A stretch of 64,000 bases of DNA from NCBI RefSeq assembly GCF_000719955.1, contig NZ_JOII01000008.1, forward strand, positions 230,251 to 294,250, read 5' to 3'. Below are positions 5,855 through 13,740 of the stretch, one piece after another (position 1 is the first letter of the stretch; every line of letters starts with the position of its first letter). This DNA is from Streptomyces albidoflavus (GTDB lineage: Bacteria > Actinomycetota > Actinomycetes > Streptomycetales > Streptomycetaceae). Position numbers and translations under genes: made by a program. The notes below the pieces were generated by a model. That model saw only the letters and a program-made list of their open reading frames with translations, did no database searches and was not told where the DNA came from.

Positions 5855-8587
5855 ATGCCTCTGGATTCCCGAATCTGGGGCAAGGGGGCCGGGCTCGGCA
5901 AGGACGCCCACGGTGGGGATCACGCGCATCCTCTGGTCTGTCACCTGCTCGACACGGCGGCCGTCGCCGAGGTCGTCTGGGACGAACTGCTGACCGAGCA
6001 CCAGCGAAACATCGTGGCGGCGGCACTGCACGTCACGAACGAGCAGGCGCGAGCGATTGCGGCATTCTGGGCCGGGTTGCATGACATCGGGAAGATTCGT
6101 GTGCCCTTTCAACTGCACGAGAACGGACCGAGGCGCGGGGACAGCGGGAAGACACCGCGGGCCCACGAGCTGAGCGTCGAGCCGGGGTACGCATTCGGGG
6201 ACCAGGCCGCGCGGGACGGACAGTCGCACGAAGCGGCGGCCCACTGGTGGCTCGCGGGGGCCTTCCAGGAGATCGGCTATCCGTCGTCGCGGCGGCGTCC
6301 GCAGTCGCAGCTCAGCCACGCGGTGGCCCAGCTGCTCGGGGGGCACGGCGGGCGTTTCCACCCGGTGGTCCACGAGAAGGACGCGCGGTGCCCCCTGGCG
6401 CGTCACCCCGGGCTGGGTGCCGGCAGCTGGGAGGAGCAGCGCCGGGTCCATTTCGACGAGGTGCGCCGAGTGGTCGGGGCGACGTCGGTTCCGCAAGGCC
6501 GGATGACACCGGAAGCCGCTGTCGTGCTGACCGGAGTGGTGACCTTGTCCGACTGGCTGGCCAGTGTCGAAGAGGGAATCCGGGCCCGGCTCAGGGAAGA
6601 GGGATGGGCCGGCACACCCGAGGACCTGGACGCGTACTGGCAGGTCGCCCGGGCGGCGGCTCCCGGCCTGCTGCGGCAGACGGACCTCCTCGGGACGGGC
6701 TTCGCACAGCCCCCGGCCCCAGCTCCGGGTATGGAATCCGGTCTTCTGGCGAGCATGGCCCGGCAGGTGCCCGACCTGATGGCCGAACAGGGGCCGGGCA
6801 TGGTCGTCGTGACGGCCGCACCGTCGGAGGAGCGTACGGAGGCGATCCTTCGCGCGGCGGCGGTGCTCGGGCACGCGGCGAACGCCCGGGGCCTCTTCTA
6901 CGCGCTGCCGACCGGGTCGGCGGCAGACACGCACATGGCGCAGGTGAACGATTTCGCCGAGCGGGCACTGACCGGCCCCTGGCGCTCGCTGCTGCTCCAC
7001 AGCTCCTCCCGGCTGAAGCCGGCGGAAGCCGCCGCCGGGTGGGCACATGCCCAGATGACCGACGAGATCAACGCGGAGCCTGGTGAAGAGTGGGTCGCGT
7101 CGGCGAACAGCTGGCTCAACTCCCATCACCGCGCGCTCCTGGCCGCGCTCGGCACGGGGACGGTGGACGAACTCCTCCAGGCCGTCCTGCCGGTGAAGTT
7201 CAACGTGATGAGGCTCTTCGCGCTCTCCAGCAAGGTCGTCGTGGTGGACGAAGCCCACGCCCGGGGTGCCTGGGGACACCAGTTCATGCTCCGCTTCCTG
7301 GAGTGGGCCGCCGCGCTGCGGATTCCCGTGGTCCTGGCCGCGACGGCGGCGGACCGGTCGGTGGACGCGATGCTGGCTGCCTACCGGCGGGGCGCGGGAG
7401 GAGGCAGCGAGCCGGTGGAGCAGCCCCGCCGGTTGCCCGCGTGGTCGTTCGTGGACGCCGGCTCCGGAAAGGCGCACCTGCCCCAGCAGCCTGCCGGGTC
7501 CTGCCGGGACAGCACGCTCAGCATCACCGTCGTCGACGGGACGCCGTACGCCGAGATCCGGGCGGCTCTGGCGCCGATGGTCGCGGCCGGCGAGGGCAGG
7601 GCGGCTGTCTACCGGCCGACGCCCGCCGAGGCCGTCCGTACGTTCCGCCGGCTCAGCGAGGATCTGCCCGGGGCCCAGGTGATCCTGATCCACGAGCAGA
7701 TGCGCAACAAGGACCGGTGGCGGCGTCTCGCGGCCTGTCGGCGTGCCTTCGCCGCTGAGGGCGGGGGCTGTGGGCCCTCCGTCCTGGTGACGACGCCGAT
7801 GCTGGAACACTCCCGGGGCCTGCCTGCCGACCTCGTCGTGTCCGGCCCCGCACCCCTCGCCAACCTCTTGGCCCGGGCCCCGCAGAGCGGGCGTGACCGG
7901 TCGAGGCTGGTGGTGCTCCGGGCGGACGCCGCGTCGGTACTGGACGACCCCGCGCTGGTGAGACGCACCGCCATCCTCCTGGGGGCCGGCAGGGCGATCG
8001 CTCTGCCCGGAGACCTCGCCGAGTTGCTCGACGAGGTGTACGCCGACGAGTTCGCCGACAGGCTCGGGGGGACTGCGGCGCGTGAGCTCCGGCAACTCGA
8101 CAATCGGCGCGTGGTGCGTGAACGCAGAGCGAGCGGTACGGCCCGTTGGCTCGCGGTGCCGGGGCCCCGGGAACTCGACGGTGACCTCGCCCTGCTGAGC
8201 CGCGATCACCCAGGCCTGGAGCCCGAGCTGCTTTCCTCCGTGCTCGGTGAGGAGCTGGCTCATGTCGTCTGCCTGTACCCCGGAACGGACGAGAAGCGCA
8301 CGTCACCGCGTTATCTGGAGTATGGCGTCCCGGGGCAGAAACTCGATCAGCCCGGCAAGAAGAAGAGGCCGAAGCCGGGCCAACTCGTCCCCCACCTGAT
8401 TCCCGTCCCGAAGCGAGTCGCCGAGACCGTGGAGGGGGATGCCAACGAGACATGGCGCAACATGGCCGCCCTCAAAAACGTCATCCGGCTGAACATGACA
8501 GAAGAGGGCGGTGAATGGGTCCACTTCAGCTCGGAGTACCGATTCTGCATGACTGAAGATGGCCTGATAATCGATCAGCTGCCATAA
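5855..8587 (+). CDS. cas3: Type I-E Cas3 with degenerate helicase motifs
   Basis: A 910-aa HD nuclease-helicase, normally recruited by Cascade to unwind and degrade target DNA. The ATG at 5855 has AAGGAG just upstream; a GTG at 5840 is less likely. The HD domain shows HPLVCHLLD (H25, H30, D33), LHDIGK (H76, D77), SHE (H125), GGHGG (H164) and SDW (D233); canonical Cas3 has GHHG where this has GHGG. The helicase part is degenerate. Walker A, expected as APTGxGKTEA, reads APSEERTEA (residues 322-330), lacking the Lys and a Gly. Motif III reads LAATAAD instead of LSAT. Motif VI reads LLARAPQSGRDR (671-682) instead of LxQRxGRxxR. The Walker B box DEAH (465-468) remains. ATPase activity is therefore doubtful while nuclease activity is possible. 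The frame is intact. Confidence 0.9.
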   Translation: MPLDSRIWGKGAGLGKDAHGGDHAHPLVCHLLDTAAVAEVVWDELLTEHQRNIVAAALHVTNEQARAIAAFWAGLHDIGKIRVPFQLHENGPRRGDSGKTPRAHELSVEPGYAFGDQAARDGQSHEAAAHWWLAGAFQEIGYPSSRRRPQSQLSHAVAQLLGGHGGRFHPVVHEKDARCPLARHPGLGAGSWEEQRRVHFDEVRRVVGATSVPQGRMTPEAAVVLTGVVTLSDWLASVEEGIRARLREEGWAGTPEDLDAYWQVARAAAPGLLRQTDLLGTGFAQPPAPAPGMESGLLASMARQVPDLMAEQGPGMVVVTAAPSEERTEAILRAAAVLGHAANARGLFYALPTGSAADTHMAQVNDFAERALTGPWRSLLLHSSSRLKPAEAAAGWAHAQMTDEINAEPGEEWVASANSWLNSHHRALLAALGTGTVDELLQAVLPVKFNVMRLFALSSKVVVVDEAHARGAWGHQFMLRFLEWAAALRIPVVLAATAADRSVDAMLAAYRRGAGGGSEPVEQPRRLPAWSFVDAGSGKAHLPQQPAGSCRDSTLSITVVDGTPYAEIRAALAPMVAAGEGRAAVYRPTPAEAVRTFRRLSEDLPGAQVILIHEQMRNKDRWRRLAACRRAFAAEGGGCGPSVLVTTPMLEHSRGLPADLVVSGPAPLANLLARAPQSGRDRSRLVVLRADAASVLDDPALVRRTAILLGAGRAIALPGDLAELLDEVYADEFADRLGGTAARELRQLDNRRVVRERRASGTARWLAVPGPRELDGDLALLSRDHPGLEPELLSSVLGEELAHVVCLYPGTDEKRTSPRYLEYGVPGQKLDQPGKKKRPKPGQLVPHLIPVPKRVAETVEGDANETWRNMAALKNVIRLNMTEEGGEWVHFSSEYRFCMTEDGLIIDQLP

Positions 8588-8602
8588 ACTCCCGCACCGC
8601 CC

Positions 8603-8632
8603 CGGACGTCCGTCTACCATTCGGGGACGTCC
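8603..8632 (+). repeat. Repeated GGACGTCC palindrome in the cas3-cas8e gap
   Basis: CGGACGTCCG (8603-8612) and GGACGTCC (8625-8632) are two copies of a self-complementary octamer 14 bp apart in the 63-bp gap. They can fold together into a stem, so this may be an intra-operon processing or attenuation structure, or a tandem operator. It is not a CRISPR repeat: too short and no spacer unit. Confidence 0.35.
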
Positions 8633-8650
8633 GACCACGGGGGGAGGGAC

Positions 8651-10261
8651 GTGGCCGAGCGCGCGTCCGATCTGATCGACCAGCCATGGATTCCGGTGGC
8701 ATGGCTGGAGGAGAAGTCCGGCCCACCGCAAGTGAGCCTCAGAAGCCTTTTCCTGCGTGCCCGGGAGATTCGCACTTTGCTGATCCCGGAAGCCCCGACG
8801 CACTCGGCCCTTCTGCGCGTGCTGTACGCGCTCACCGCCCGGATCACAGCCCTGGACGAGGCCGGCCCCGGGAGCTGGGGGGACCGGCGGGAGGAAGTCC
8901 TTGAGCGGGGTTTCTGTGCGGAGAGCTTCGAACTCCCCGACGGCCGCAAGGCCGGCATCGCCGGCTACTTCGACCGGTGGGCCCACCGTTTCGACCTCTT
9001 CGACAGCGAGCGCCCCTGGCTCCAGGACCCTCGCCTCCCCGACCAGTGCGACCGGAACCAGACTGCCGGGCTGCACAAGCTGGCCATGAGCCGGTCGGCG
9101 GGCAACAACCACTCCTGGTTCGGGCACCGGGGGGACGACAAGCTCGTACTCCCCACCGTGTCGCAGGCCGCGCTGTCGCTGCTGACCTGGCACTACTGGG
9201 GATCTCCCGGTGGCCTCTCCCGGCGGGCCGTCGGCCAGGTGAGCCACCACTACGCGAAGGCGTCACCCCTGCGTGGCGCCCTGTCGTACCACCCGGAGTG
9301 CGACAACCTCTTCCTGACCCTGCTGGCAGGTCTCACCCCGCCGGACGGCGACGTGAGCCGGCAGACCGACCTCTGCCCGTGGGAGCGGGAGGATGTGCCG
9401 GACCCGCTCGCACCGATGGCCGAGCCGCTGGGCCCCTGCTCACGACTGACCGCCTGTTCACAGCACGCGCTGTACCTCGTCCCCGCCGATGACGGCGAGC
9501 ACGCGGCCGACGCCTACATCACCTGGGCGTACCACGCCGAGCGGCTCCGGCCGGAGGACGACTATCTGATCTGGGACATCGGCAAGGACGGAGAGACCTC
9601 CCCCCGGCTGGCACGCTCCTCCCGTTCCCTCTGGCGGGACGTCGACGCCCTGCTGCTCAAGCAACTGGACGACGCTAGCCCCATCCAGCCGAAGGTCATG
9701 GACCACGCCTTCGACGTCAGTGAGTACCTGCGGGTGCGGGCGCTCGGATTCGAACAGGACACCAGCCAGTCGGCCAACTACCAGTACGTCGACTCCACGA
9801 CGCCGGTACTCCTTTCCCGGGTGGAGGAAGACGTGGTCAGCTCCGACCTGCCCGTGCGCCAGCTCCGTGAACTCGGCGAGCTTTTCGGGGGCCGGCTGGA
9901 ACATGCTACGAAGGAAGCCTGGCTCACGTACACGGATGACAAGAAGAACAGCCCCGGCGCCTGGCTGGACGCGGTGGCGGCGCGGTACTGGCCGGCGGCG
10001 GAGGACGAATTCTGGTCGGCCTTCCGGAAGTTGTCCCGCTCCGACGCTGCTGTGGACCCCGCCTTCGACTTCGACGCCGCGTGCCGGGCCTTCGGGCGGC
10101 ATGCCCTCGACGCGTACGAGGCGGTGACCGACTCCGTGCTCCGCACCCCACGGGGCGTGAAGGCCGTCACGGGGGCGAAGGCGATCATCCTGGCGGCCTT
10201 GCGCGACCCGCGCAAGGCGATGCGGCAGGCGAAGACCCGCAGGACGCCCAAGAAGTCGTGA
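8651..10261 (+). CDS. casA: Type I-E Cascade large subunit Cas8e (Cse1/CasA)
   Basis: A 536-aa protein, somewhat longer than the 502 residues of E. coli Cse1. By family it recognises the PAM and recruits Cas3. The start reads LIDQPWIPV, the classic Cse1 N-terminal signature (LxxxPWIPV). It is followed by the RFDLFDSERPWLQDP block, and a WFGHRGDD segment where the family usually has a loosely conserved FDH motif. The GTG start at 8651 has GGAGGGA immediately upstream. The C-terminal tail is strongly basic (KTRRTPKKS), plausible for DNA contact. It follows cas3 by 63 bp and precedes cse2 by 28 bp in the same operon. Confidence 0.93.
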   Translation: MAERASDLIDQPWIPVAWLEEKSGPPQVSLRSLFLRAREIRTLLIPEAPTHSALLRVLYALTARITALDEAGPGSWGDRREEVLERGFCAESFELPDGRKAGIAGYFDRWAHRFDLFDSERPWLQDPRLPDQCDRNQTAGLHKLAMSRSAGNNHSWFGHRGDDKLVLPTVSQAALSLLTWHYWGSPGGLSRRAVGQVSHHYAKASPLRGALSYHPECDNLFLTLLAGLTPPDGDVSRQTDLCPWEREDVPDPLAPMAEPLGPCSRLTACSQHALYLVPADDGEHAADAYITWAYHAERLRPEDDYLIWDIGKDGETSPRLARSSRSLWRDVDALLLKQLDDASPIQPKVMDHAFDVSEYLRVRALGFEQDTSQSANYQYVDSTTPVLLSRVEEDVVSSDLPVRQLRELGELFGGRLEHATKEAWLTYTDDKKNSPGAWLDAVAARYWPAAEDEFWSAFRKLSRSDAAVDPAFDFDAACRAFGRHALDAYEAVTDSVLRTPRGVKAVTGAKAIILAALRDPRKAMRQAKTRRTPKKS

Positions 10262-10289
10262 CCCGCGTTCACCGACCCGAGGACGGACA

Positions 10290-10955
10290 GTGACATTCCC
10301 AGCCCCTGACGCGAGCACACGCCAGACCCCTCGTGCCTCGTATGCCGCTTTCGCCCAGGACATCGAACGCCTGTGCCGCGCGGACCCCGGTGCTCGCGGG
10401 GCCCTGCGAGCGGGCCTGCGCCGCGATCTGGACCACCCGCGCGTCCGTGTCATGCACCGGCTGCTGACGCCGCGCCTGCCGGAGGAGTGCGACGACAGGA
10501 CGGCACAGGCCCACTACACGGTGGCCGCACTGATCGCGGCCCAGCCCCGGCACGCCTTCGCCCTCGGCCAGGAGGACGACGAGGACTCCGCCGACGAACA
10601 GGGGCAGGAGGTACTGGGGGAGAGCGGCGAAACCGACGAGGCGGCCACCGCGTCACAGCGCACCCCGTACGGCACCTCCTTCGGCGCCGCCCTCGGACAA
10701 GCCGTCACGGCGAAGGGCACCTCGATGCGGCTGAGCGCCGCGGAGAGCCGCGTCAATCTGCTGACGAGGCAGAGCCCCCGCGGCCTCCACCTGCACCTGC
10801 CCTCCGCTGTGAACCAGGTGCGCGCCACCGACACCGCTGTCGACTGGGGGCAGTTGCTGGCGGACCTCGTCCACTGGCCCACTCACGCGGGGCAGATCAG
10901 TCGCCGCTGGTTGCAGGACTTCTACCGGATCACCGCCGCAGCGGACCAGGACTGA
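10290..10955 (+). CDS. casB: Type I-E Cascade small subunit Cse2 (Cas11e/CasB) with acidic insertion
   Basis: A 221-aa Cse2, compared with about 160 aa in E. coli. It is an all-helical subunit that forms the belly dimer of Cascade and supports the R-loop. The first 90 residues carry the usual Arg-rich helices (LRAGLRRDLDHPRVRV). A low-complexity acidic stretch of about 24 residues (94-117, starting EDDEDSADEQGQE) interrupts the fold before the second helical half (YGTSFGAALGQA, then MRLSAAESRVNLL). The ending WPTHAGQISRRWLQDFYR matches the Cse2 C-terminal pattern. The GTG start at 10290 has GAGGAC upstream. The acidic insertion is unusual for a nucleic-acid-binding subunit. Confidence 0.9.
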   Translation: MTFPAPDASTRQTPRASYAAFAQDIERLCRADPGARGALRAGLRRDLDHPRVRVMHRLLTPRLPEECDDRTAQAHYTVAALIAAQPRHAFALGQEDDEDSADEQGQEVLGESGETDEAATASQRTPYGTSFGAALGQAVTAKGTSMRLSAAESRVNLLTRQSPRGLHLHLPSAVNQVRATDTAVDWGQLLADLVHWPTHAGQISRRWLQDFYRITAAADQD

Positions 10956-10980
10956 CCTTCTCACCCACAGGAGACCCCCG

Positions 10981-12156
10981 ATGGACCCCAGGCCACGCTT
11001 CCTCGACATCCACATCATCCAGCCCGTGCCGTACGCGAACCTGAACCGGGACGACACCAACTCGGTGAAGACCATGCTCTACGGGGACGCCCTGCGTACC
11101 CGTATCTCCAGCCAGTCCTGGAAGCGGGCGGTTCGCGAGCACTTCCAGAACGAGCTGGGCGACAACGCGCTGCGTACGCGCCGCATCGGCGAGAGGGTCG
11201 CCGAAGTGCTCCGGGGACGTGGGTGGGACCAGGCGCTCGCTGAACGGGCAGGCGCCCATGTAGCGGCGGGGAGCAGCATCAAGTGGGAGGTGGCGAAGGG
11301 GAAGGACAAGCAGCCCATCACCAACAAGGTCCTGACCAACGCGCTGGTCTACCTCCCCGAGGACGCCGTCGAAGAACTGGCAGACATCGCCGAAGCGCAC
11401 AAGGACTCGCTCACCACTGACTTCACCGGCAAAGGGAAGAGCAAGCCGGAGAGTGCTCTGAAGGGGAAGATCGACAAGGTTCTGCTCAGGAGGAACGGCG
11501 TCATCAACCTCTTCGGCCGCATGCTCGCCGAGGTCGATCAGGCCGGGGTCGACGGGGCCGTCCAGGTCGCGCACGCCTTCACCACGCACGCCACCGAGGT
11601 CGAACTCGACTACTTCGCGGCCGTCGACGACGTCACCGCCACGAGGGACGACGAGACCGGCAGCGGTCACATGGGCACCGCGGAGTTCAGCACCGGCACC
11701 CTGTACCGGTTCGCCACCATCGACCTCCAGGAACTCACGAAGAACCTGAGCGACGACAACGACACCGCCGTCGGCGCCGCCCGCGACCTCGCCGGCCAGT
11801 TCCTGCTCTCCTTCATCGAGTCGCTGCCGCAGGCCAAGAAGAACTCCACCGCCCCGCACTCGCTCCCGCACCTGGTACACGTGGCGGTCCGCTCCGACCG
11901 CCCCCTCTCCTTCGCCGCGGCCTTCGAGGAGCCCGTCCGGTCCGCCGAGCAAGGCGGGTACGTCACGCGCTCCGTCGAAGGTCTGGACGCCTACTCCAAG
12001 GCCGCGAACACCCTCCTCGGCCCCGGCCGCGTCCTGCACGCGGCACACGCCTCCCTCCAGTTCGACAAGCTGGAGCACCTCGGAGAGCGCCAGCCGTCCT
12101 TCGCGGCTCTCGTCGCCGCGGCCCTCGACGCGGCGCTCACCGAGGCACCGCAGTGA
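10981..12156 (+). CDS. casC: Type I-E Cascade backbone Cas7e (Cse4/CasC)
   Basis: A 391-aa RAMP-fold subunit that polymerises along crRNA (six copies in known Cascades). It starts RFLDIHIIQPVPYANLNRDD, the strongly conserved Cas7e N-terminus, followed by the ISSQSWKRAVR helix. The mid-region has the SGHMGTAEFSTGTLYRFA block typical of the family. The ATG at 10981 has CAGGAGA 8 nt upstream. The stop overlaps the cas5e start by 4 bp (GTGA). It lies 25 bp after cse2, consistent with one polycistronic transcript. Confidence 0.95.
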   Translation: MDPRPRFLDIHIIQPVPYANLNRDDTNSVKTMLYGDALRTRISSQSWKRAVREHFQNELGDNALRTRRIGERVAEVLRGRGWDQALAERAGAHVAAGSSIKWEVAKGKDKQPITNKVLTNALVYLPEDAVEELADIAEAHKDSLTTDFTGKGKSKPESALKGKIDKVLLRRNGVINLFGRMLAEVDQAGVDGAVQVAHAFTTHATEVELDYFAAVDDVTATRDDETGSGHMGTAEFSTGTLYRFATIDLQELTKNLSDDNDTAVGAARDLAGQFLLSFIESLPQAKKNSTAPHSLPHLVHVAVRSDRPLSFAAAFEEPVRSAEQGGYVTRSVEGLDAYSKAANTLLGPGRVLHAAHASLQFDKLEHLGERQPSFAALVAAALDAALTEAPQ

Positions 12157-12977
12157 CCGGGAAGCACTCCTCCGGGCTGTTGTTGCGGCTGGCGGGACCG
12201 CTTCAGTCCTGGGGCACGCACAGCAAGTACCTGTGGCGCGACACCGCCCGGTTCCCCACGCGCTCCGGCGTCGTGGGCATGCTGGCCGCCGGACTCGGGC
12301 GGGAGCGCGAGGCTCCCGTGGACGACCTCACGGCACTGTCGATGACGGTACGAGTCGACCGCCCCGGCGTTGTACTGACCGACTTCCACACCGTGGGCGG
12401 GGGGCTGCCCGCCGACGAGACGGTGATCACCGTCGACGGGAAACGCAGGGGCGAGGGCAAGGGCACGCTGGTGTCCAAGCGCCAGTACCTGGCCGACGCG
12501 GTCTTCACCGTCGCCCTCACCTCCGACGACGCGGAGCTGCTCCACCGGTGCGCCGCCGCTCTGCGTGACCCGCACTGGCCGCTCTTCCTCGGCCGCAGGT
12601 CCTGCCCGCCGGAGGGCCCGATTCTGCTGGGCACCGTGGAAGATCCGCTGGACCACCTGGTGCGGCTGCCACTGGCGGCCAGGAGGCCGCGCGGCGGCCC
12701 GCAGCCCACCGAGTTCTACGGCGACAGACCGCTCGGGGTGCTCCCCGTCGTCTCCGACGCCCCGGACCGGGAGGACGGGGATCACCACAGCGGCGAAGTC
12801 GCCGACGAGCCACTGTCGTTCGCGCCGCTGGGCCGTCAGTACCAGCCCCGGCCGTTGTACCGGCGCGCCGTGCGCCTGCCGGATGCCACGTACGCGGGCT
12901 TCGGCACCAGGTACCTCGAAAGGCTCCGCCACTACATCGACCAGCACGTCGTCGCACCGGAGAGGAGCGCCCGGTGA
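12153..12977 (+). CDS. casD: Type I-E Cascade Cas5e (CasD)
   Basis: A 274-aa RAMP protein that caps the 5' handle of crRNA and anchors Cas8e. LRLAGPLQSWGTHSKY near the N-terminus and RFPTRSGVVGMLAAGLG are hallmark Cas5 sequences. YLADAVFTVAL and LGRRSCPP are further conserved pieces. It is longer than E. coli CasD (224 aa) because of a loop with DAPDREDGDHHSGEV in the C-terminal third. The GTG start overlaps the cas7e stop and the gene overlaps cas6e by 4 bp, so translation is coupled on both sides. Confidence 0.95.
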   Translation: MTGKHSSGLLLRLAGPLQSWGTHSKYLWRDTARFPTRSGVVGMLAAGLGREREAPVDDLTALSMTVRVDRPGVVLTDFHTVGGGLPADETVITVDGKRRGEGKGTLVSKRQYLADAVFTVALTSDDAELLHRCAAALRDPHWPLFLGRRSCPPEGPILLGTVEDPLDHLVRLPLAARRPRGGPQPTEFYGDRPLGVLPVVSDAPDREDGDHHSGEVADEPLSFAPLGRQYQPRPLYRRAVRLPDATYAGFGTRYLERLRHYIDQHVVAPERSAR

Positions 12978-13639
12978 CCCTGTGGCTGACCCGCATCGTG
13001 CCGTCGCCCCGTTCCCGGGAGGCCCGACGGGACCTCGCCGGCAGCGACCAGGGAATCCGGCTCCACCGGCGCATGCTGCTCATGTTCCCCGACGGTGTCG
13101 AAGGCCCGCCCCGGGCCGCGTTCGGAGTCCTGTTCCGGGCCGAGGAGAGCCGGTCCGGACCGCGCATTCTCCTCCAGAGCCACACGGAGCCTGACGCCTC
13201 CCGCCTGCCGGGCGACTACGGCAGTGTCGAGACGCGCTCTCTCGACACCCTGCTGTCGAAACTGCACAAGGGGATGATCGTCAACTACCGCTGTGTGGCC
13301 AACCCCGTCCGGAAGCCGGGCTCCGCCTCCCGGGAGGCCTACGGGCTCCCGCCCGTCGTCGCCCTGAGCGGCAATGCCGCCGTGGAATGGTGGGAACGCC
13401 AGTCGAGCGCGGCCGGACTGGAAGCGCTGCACATCAACGCCGAGCCGCTCCCGGCGGTACGTGGCCGTCAGCGCACCAGCGGCCCCGCCGCGGAACGACG
13501 CATTCGGCACGCCCGCACCCAGTTCGACGGATCGGCCCGCGTCCTCGACGCCGAGCTTCTTCGCGAGAAGCTCGCCACGGGCATCGGCCGGGGCAAGGCA
13601 TACGGCTGCGGGCTGCTCAGCGTCGCTCCCGCCCGGTGA
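12974..13639 (+). CDS. casE: Type I-E crRNA endoribonuclease Cas6e (CasE)
   Basis: A 221-aa RNase that cuts pre-crRNA within each repeat and stays bound to the 3' hairpin. The presumed catalytic histidine is H31 in LHRRMLLMFP, the position of H20 in E. coli or H26 in Thermus CasE. The C-terminal glycine-rich loop GIGRGKAYGCGLLSVAP (203-219) is intact. crRNA processing therefore looks functional even though cas3 is degenerate. It is the last gene of the operon. Where cas1 and cas2 normally follow there is only a terminator and a convergent murA-like gene. Confidence 0.94.
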   Translation: MTLWLTRIVPSPRSREARRDLAGSDQGIRLHRRMLLMFPDGVEGPPRAAFGVLFRAEESRSGPRILLQSHTEPDASRLPGDYGSVETRSLDTLLSKLHKGMIVNYRCVANPVRKPGSASREAYGLPPVVALSGNAAVEWWERQSSAAGLEALHINAEPLPAVRGRQRTSGPAAERRIRHARTQFDGSARVLDAELLREKLATGIGRGKAYGCGLLSVAPAR

Positions 13640-13665
13640 GTTCATCCGCTCGACGCGATCCCGGT

Positions 13666-13735
13666 GGTGTCGCCGCGCCCCGTCCCCGGCCCGCTCAGGG
13701 GTAGGCCCGAAGGGGAGATGGGGCGCGGCGGCACC
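13666..13735. terminator. Bidirectional terminator between cas6e and the murA-like gene
   Basis: Arms at 13666-13681 and 13720-13735 pair over 16 positions (GGTG/CACC, a T-G wobble, then CGCCGCGCCCC/GGGGCGCGGCG). The large loop holds a smaller CCCGGCC-rich structure. It serves two convergent genes. Confidence 0.65.
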
Positions 13736-13740
13736 CTCGC

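Noticed and set aside
5759..8263. Very long open frame antisense to cas3 (834 codons)
   Set aside because: It is a GC-skew shadow: composition is Arg/Gly/Pro/His-rich without motifs, whereas the plus strand encodes a recognisable Cas3.
13640..13740. Expected place of cas1-cas2 or a CRISPR array after cas6e
   Set aside because: Only a terminator-like stem is present; no repeated units of 28-29 bp or spacers are seen here or elsewhere in the window.
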